Of a stretch of 64,000 bases of DNA, positions 58,822 to 64,000 are shown piece after piece. Below the pieces are notes generated by a model, which saw only the letters and a program-made list of their open reading frames with translations, did not search any database and was not told the origin of the DNA. Both the position numbers and the translations under genes were made by a program. How positions within the stretch are numbered: position 1 is the stretch's first letter; every line of letters starts with the position of its first letter. The stretch lies in NCBI RefSeq assembly GCF_032062135.1, contig NC_092861.1, forward strand, positions 64,973,505 to 65,037,504, written 5' to 3'. Origin of the DNA: Pyxicephalus adspersus (Eukaryota > Chordata > Amphibia > Anura > Pyxicephalidae).

Positions 58822-59000
58822 AAAGCGAAACTAAACTTTATAACTAAAAACTTGAGGCGGGACTTTTATTGCACAAGGGACAGGTGATATCCATTCTTTA
58901 AAAAAGAAAAACTTACTGACCTGATTGCAATTTTTTTATTAAACTCACCTATAGTTATTTTGTATGGGCATCACCATCTTCACCTGAAAGTTCAAACTTA
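58822..59000 (+). mobile_element. T2-like fragment
   Basis: AAAGCGAAACTAAACTTTAT at the left, TTTATTGCACAAGGGACAGG within, and ATCACCATCTT at 58970-58980 (a weaker YY1-like word on the minus strand). Right terminus absent. Confidence 0.4.
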
Positions 59001-60267
59001 AACAGGTATCTTATGCAGATCAGAAGCACAGCAGTATGGCAGTTAAGTGTATGGAAGGTAACTACATGCTCCTCAGGGTAAACTAAACCAGTTACTTTAC
59101 CTATTATAGGCACAATATCAGATCTTAGCACCTACCTATGAACAAGAGAGATGTTGGGACTTACCTATTACATTTGAATATTACATACCTTTTTTGCTGA
59201 ATATTACGCAGAGTTGCTGAAAGCTGAAAAATAGAACAGAGCAAAGAACTGATGTCTAGTGTTGTCTATGAATATGAAAAAAAATCTGTTTTATTATAAC
59301 CTCATAAAGAGTCCTAATTTATGTAAAGATTTTAGCGTTTTACCTTTTAGGTCAGAATCAATTTCAAAAGTGCATACTGTGTTACATTTATTGTGAGCAA
59401 TGATGTTTAGCAGTTGTACCCACACTACAATTAACATAATTTAGCACTAGTGGTGCAAAAAAAGATAATTAACCAATTTTCAAAGTTCATGCTGAGTTTT
59501 GGTCCTTCTACCGTATTATGACATACAGTCCACCTGCTTATGCAATTAACAATTCTTGTTTAATACTATGATAAATTGATATATTTTTCCTAAAACTGTT
59601 CTCTGTGTTTTAGTCCTCATAATACATAAAGGACATTATTTGCCAAAGATTTTCCTAGTGATATAGAAAAAGGAATGCCTCTATGATGGTCACCACAGGC
59701 ACTTAATATTAATGGCAGTACCAAGCAGCAAGAATAGCCTGGGAAACTGCTACATTAGATTATATTTTGAGCAGAGTATTAATATTGTAAATCACTAAAT
59801 GGTATCAATGTTTTATATGTTCCTAAATATAATGGTAGATTTATTTTATATGCATCTAGAATGAGGCAATTGGTAATGTGCAAATTAAGTTCTGCTTGAT
59901 AATAAAAGGTCATTAAAGTGTGACTAGTAAGTGAAGCATTCTTATTTGTTGTAGGTAACAGCATCCCTCATGGAATATGCCCACTTGGGAATCTTTTTTA
60001 ATTTTCAGATAACAATATGGTGCAGCCATAGTGAGTGAAGTACATTGCACATACGTAGTAAATAAGCAGAGGAAATTCAAAAATTGGATCAAACTTTTGT
60101 GTGAACATGATTTTCTCAAAATGTTCATGTAACTTTCAACTATTTACTGCTGAAAAAATAAGTCAGTTTCTAAATAATCAGCTTCCTCAGAAATAACATT
60201 TAGGCATCAAAATTCCCTGTGCTTGTTTTCTGTTTAATATGATTTCCAGTTAAAAATGTAATCTCTA
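59001..60267. other. Unassigned AT-rich sequence
   Basis: No gene or element supported. Minus-strand frames at 59779-59964 and 59913-60128 lack domains. Confidence 0.4.
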
Positions 60268-60365
60268 AGGGCTCTATTTTTTTAAAAAAGGAATCAGACA
60301 TTCCCTTGAGGAAATCTTCCAGGCAGTAATTGATTCCCACCAGGGAATGTTTGAGGGAATACTTG
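60268..60365. mobile_element. Palindromic MITE family B copy, right end lost
   Basis: AGGGCTCTATTTTTTTAAAA, GGAATCAGACATTCCC, GGCAGTAATTGATTCCCACC and AGGGAATGTTTGAGGGAAT match the family. The right terminal arm is missing or unrecognisable. Confidence 0.65.
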
Positions 60366-61305
60366 TAGAAGAATCCAAAACTGAAAAGAGAATAAAAAGA
60401 CATGGTATAGTTTGTCTGTATTGCACCAGCATATAATCTCCAGTTTGACAAACTCTGCTTCTACTATTTTTTAAAGTTGAAGAATTAGCTTTTTTTTTGT
60501 ATTCTTTATTATGGAGAATAAAATAAATACTTAAACACAGAACATGAAAGCCCATATTGATTGCTAATGGTCAAACCTCCATTTTAGGTGCAAAACTTTG
60601 CATTGTTCCTTAGAAGTATAATCAACAGGCAAGAGTTAGTTCATAGAATCAATAAAAACTGAAATATTAAACAAACTGATCTTTAATGCATGATGGAATA
60701 GAACATTTTGCTATGAAGGATCATTGAGGCACTGAGAATAAGATTTTTATATAATTTCAGTCACACACATTAATTTTCTCAATAATTACAACAAGGCAGA
60801 TAGTTTACGACATTTTACTTATTGCATGTTTGCATTTCTTTTAATGACACTCCAAGGAGCTAATGAACATGTAAAAACCTAATGTAGTTCTTTTTCAAAA
60901 CAAACTGAACTGTACTGTTGGTCTTGGGTAGAACCGAGGAAGGGGATTGATTTTGCCATTAACTGCTCTCTTCTTCAGCTGAATTAGCACAAAATATTAT
61001 ATATGAATATGTTTATCATCAGCTTCTCACCTTACTAGAACTGGCCTACTAACAGGATTCTAGTACAAAAACCACACAAAAAAGCGATCAAAAGAAGTCT
61101 TGAAAACATAGTTTGAGTCAATAATATTTTATATTTCTTTTTCTATTTCTCTAGGATGTATATTACTGTATATTGTATATATTAAAAAAAATATTTCTAG
61201 TTGTATCAATGACACTGGTTTCATAGTACATTATGATTTTCCTTTAGTTTAATCATTTCTTGTAATGTGTGGTTAAATGTGTATTTTACCATGCATAACT
61301 GCATT
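60366..61305. other. Unassigned sequence
   Basis: The patch 60890-61000 has more even composition. Nothing can be assigned. Confidence 0.4.
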
Positions 61306-61432
61306 GGACCTGATTTATTAAAGCTCTCCAAGGCTGGAAAGGATACACTTTTATCAGAGAACCTGGGTGATCCAGCAAACCTGGAATGGATTTGGTCCAG
61401 GTTTAAAAACATTTTCTAACAAATGGAAGATG
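61306..61432 (+). mobile_element. Half copy of palindromic MITE family A
   Basis: GGACCTGATTTATTAAAGCT, CTCCAAGGCTGGAAAGG, GGGTGATCCAGCAAACCTGG, AATGGATTTGGTCCAGG and ACATTTTCTAACAAATGG follow the left half of 49360-49581. Similarity ends near the dyad centre, as in the 2295-2425 copy. Confidence 0.7.
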
Positions 61433-62207
61433 GCCCATTGTGTTACTTTATGAAGTATGTTGCACTGCAATACATTTAGGTTTACAAACGTTTTCAACAA
61501 AAGTGGAGGTTATATTTGAGGGATGTGACATATAATTGCGTCTAATAGTGTGTTAAACATCACAGAAATAACAGTGGCGCTGCTTTTGTATGAACCACAT
61601 ACTCCAGATACTCTGTGAGTTCACGAAGAAGACACACTCCAGTCAGATACCAAAGCACTAGGACTATTGCACAGTATGTTTTTCTTATTTCATACATATA
61701 TTAATATACAAACTACAGTTTAGTAATAGTCAGAAACAATACAAACATTTTGTTTAAAAAACTATTGAGTGAGATATTAAATTTATTTATGACAGTAAAT
61801 AGCTTTGCTAGCAAAAATGAAATGCATACCTTAAATGTTACAATTATATGTTATTGGCAAGCCATGCACAACTGTTCCAAGCTGCTAGTTTTGAGATGGA
61901 ACAATAAACATAGTATTGACAGAAGCACAAAAAGGAGCAGATTCAACCAGCAGTTATTTCTTGGGTTAAAGCCCTGAAACAAGGTTACAATTTTTCTTTT
62001 AAATTATTTAAAATACCAAAATAACCTAAATAAATTCATGAATTTTATGCATGTAATAACAATAGGTTTTACATTTGTAATCTCTAACTGGTAAAACAGA
62101 GCTGTCTAACTAGTGTCCCACAGGGCAGCTTGTCCCAGCTAGTCCCAGCTTGTGTACTTGGTAAGGGGGAAAGAGGTACTAATAAAATTGGTGGTCGAAT
62201 TTGTACT
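61433..62207. other. Unassigned AT-rich sequence
   Basis: A 75-codon plus-strand frame (61750-61977) has no domain. Confidence 0.4.
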
Positions 62208-62457
62208 GGGTGGTGGAACTATGTACTTGGAGAGATACATAGTTCTGTATGCTTGTTTGTTACCTACTCCAAGTATATTGAGGGTTAACACAAACTCAAA
62301 CGAGGGGAAGATTTATTATTGGGTGGTGGAACTATGAACTTGGAGAGGTGGAGAGTTATGTATGCTTGTGTGTTACCTACTCCGAATTTGAGGTAAAAGT
62401 ACGAGTATTGAGGGTTAGTAATGCTGACACAAACACAAATGAGGGGAAGATTTATTA
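62208..62457 (+). repeat. Two-copy tandem duplication, 113-bp spacing
   Basis: GGGTGGTGGAACTATG occurs at 62208 and 62321. Both units contain ACTTGGAGAG, GTATGCTTG, GTGTTACCTACTCC or TTGTTACCTACTCC, TTGAGGGTTA, and GAGGGGAAGATTTATTATT. The second unit is longer (137 bp) because of an insert around ACACAAACACAAATG. The frames within it are incidental. Confidence 0.8.
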
Positions 62458-64000
62458 TTGTAGCTGCTTCTGCTTTGAGGTGGACAGCATCTCTGGAAAT
62501 GATTGCGCTGTCATGTCGGTAACACTCTGCCAATTAACAGTTCTTGTAACAAATTAATTGAAGCAAATTGTTACTAAAGTTATATTTTAAAATCTCCCTA
62601 AGACTTAGTTCACAGTAGGAATGGTAACAGCTAGGCTAAGGTTGGCCATATACCTGGAAATTTTGCTGGAAGGTTTGGATCCTTAAGTTAGCTTTTTTTC
62701 TGCAGTATCTCACAACACATGTTTCAAAAGTTTCTAAATTTTTGTGAGTAAACTAATAAAAATATATTTTTTAAATTGATATTTGACTTTCAATCAGGGC
62801 AACAAAAAAAAATTAATTTAGTAAAAAGGATGAGTGCTCTGTTATACATTTGATTATATAATACTTTTAATCACGAGAGGAGTAAATCTGTTTTCGAAAT
62901 AGGATTATGAACATTTGCCATAACTATGCAAAACAGTGTGCTATACTGCTACTTCTTTTTTTACATACATATGTGTGTGAAATGTGGACATCCCTTTTCT
63001 TTATTAATTCAATAGGCCTCCCACCCGTCCCCCAGACATGGTGTTTTCCAATACCTTCCATTCACTGGAGTGGTTCGTACCAACTAACCTACTTTTTGAA
63101 GCATGCCCCAGTATCTCGATTATTTATATTTTAATTGAATGCACTTGCTAAAGGAGGGCTGTAACAACAAATGGGGTTTTAGCTTATTAGTGCCTGCTGA
63201 TGCCATTTTCGTTGCTTTGGAGTTCTGGACTTTGTGTGGATCATTTCTGTGCATTGCCTCACCTTATAAAAAGATGATAGTCTGTTCTATAGCACACAAA
63301 TGAAGACCTCAGTTGCTTGAAAAAGCAAAAAGGTTCACTTCACTTGATGATTCTTAATAAAATTGCATGAGACATTTTTTTTGTTGTAAGCTATTCTTTG
63401 ATACTTTGCTATTACATAATGTATGCAAATATGTAAAACAATTTTAGTCAGTTTAGCACCAGAACCATTTCACTTGTAGGCTACAGGCCTATTATTTCAA
63501 CAAAACATACTACTTATTTCCCATGATATGGAACTGATGCATGTATTTTCGTTTTAAGAACCTCCTGGCATGATCGTGCTGCATTTAAGTGCAAATTTAG
63601 TAAAAAAACAAATAACAACTCATCACCTAGCGTACCTAGCTCATTTACCTACCCTGTGCAGATTTAAATCCCCACCCACTCCAAAGAAATGGAAAAAAAA
63701 ATATAAAAGGAATGCTTATATAAAACAGGAAAAAACTGTGAAAATATCCTTGTCTAAATCTATATATATATTTAATTTGTTAAAAAGAATGCTAAGGGAC
63801 TTAAAGCTGCAAAATATGGGGATAATACTTGAATTGTAAATACAATGTAAAGGCTTAATAGCACCATTTAAAGGGCGACATTTAAACTATTTTCACTCCT
63901 AGCCCAGCTATCTTTTACTACTCTTTACCTCCTTTCACAATTGTGATAGGGTAAGTCTACTGGGAACCAATGTTGTTCCGTATGTAAAAAAGAAAACCAT
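62458..64000. other. Unassigned AT-rich sequence to window end
   Basis: Several frames (62907-63134, 63570-63839) lack domains; the last is lysine-rich because of A-rich composition. No element is recognised. Confidence 0.4.

Overview
The window is AT-rich vertebrate nuclear DNA with no recognisable host exon, no rRNA or tRNA gene and no bacterial-style operon. The repeat content points to a frog, probably a ranoid one: TTAA-flanked T2/Kolobok-like and piggyBac-like elements, hAT, Harbinger-like and Tigger-like MITEs, L1/Tx1-like and CR1/L2-like LINE remnants, and TG..CA solo LTRs. This is inferred from repeat style; no species-diagnostic gene is present. The window reads as intergenic or deep intronic sequence.

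Layout. 1-10 kb: quiet AT-rich sequence, one intact hAT MITE with a perfect 8-bp target duplication (2789-3169), an LTR remnant (3725-4416) and a T2-like fragment. 10-20 kb: a hairpin-rich Harbinger-like MITE (9979-10309), a LINE reverse-transcriptase C-terminus (10597-10821), a second LTR family (13180-13902), an L1 3' end with poly-A (14574-15277), and a Tigger-like MITE nested in a palindromic MITE (17672-18282). 20-36 kb: two TTAA-flanked MITEs, a solo LTR with near-matching target duplications (20350-21112), a large imperfect inverted repeat (23023-23262), a second Harbinger-like MITE, a decayed Tc1 transposase joined to a Tigger-like fragment (29090-30230), a hAT MITE (30367-30873), a third LTR and a G/T-rich block. 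36-50 kb: a third hAT MITE, a long repeat-poor stretch, a T2-like element (41509-42031), a 214-bp tandem array followed by an L1 ORF2 3' fragment (43090-45321), and a complete palindromic MITE (49360-49581). 50-64 kb: AT microsatellites, a repeat block, a third Harbinger-like copy, a second LTR of the 13 kb family, a minus-strand tRNA-like SINE, a CCHC zinc-knuckle reading frame, an unassigned minus-strand open frame and further palindromic MITEs.

Nothing here behaves as a multi-gene system. The strongest patterns are structural: all three hAT insertions have TA at the centre of the 8-bp duplication (a Buster-type signature); one Harbinger-like MITE carries four stem-loops; half copies of a 222-bp palindromic MITE stop near its dyad centre; YY1-like motifs recur in five T2-like fragments; and a CCHC knuckle lies in frame with, but one stop away from, a 107-codon minus-strand ORF. 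Family names are pattern recognition without database support.
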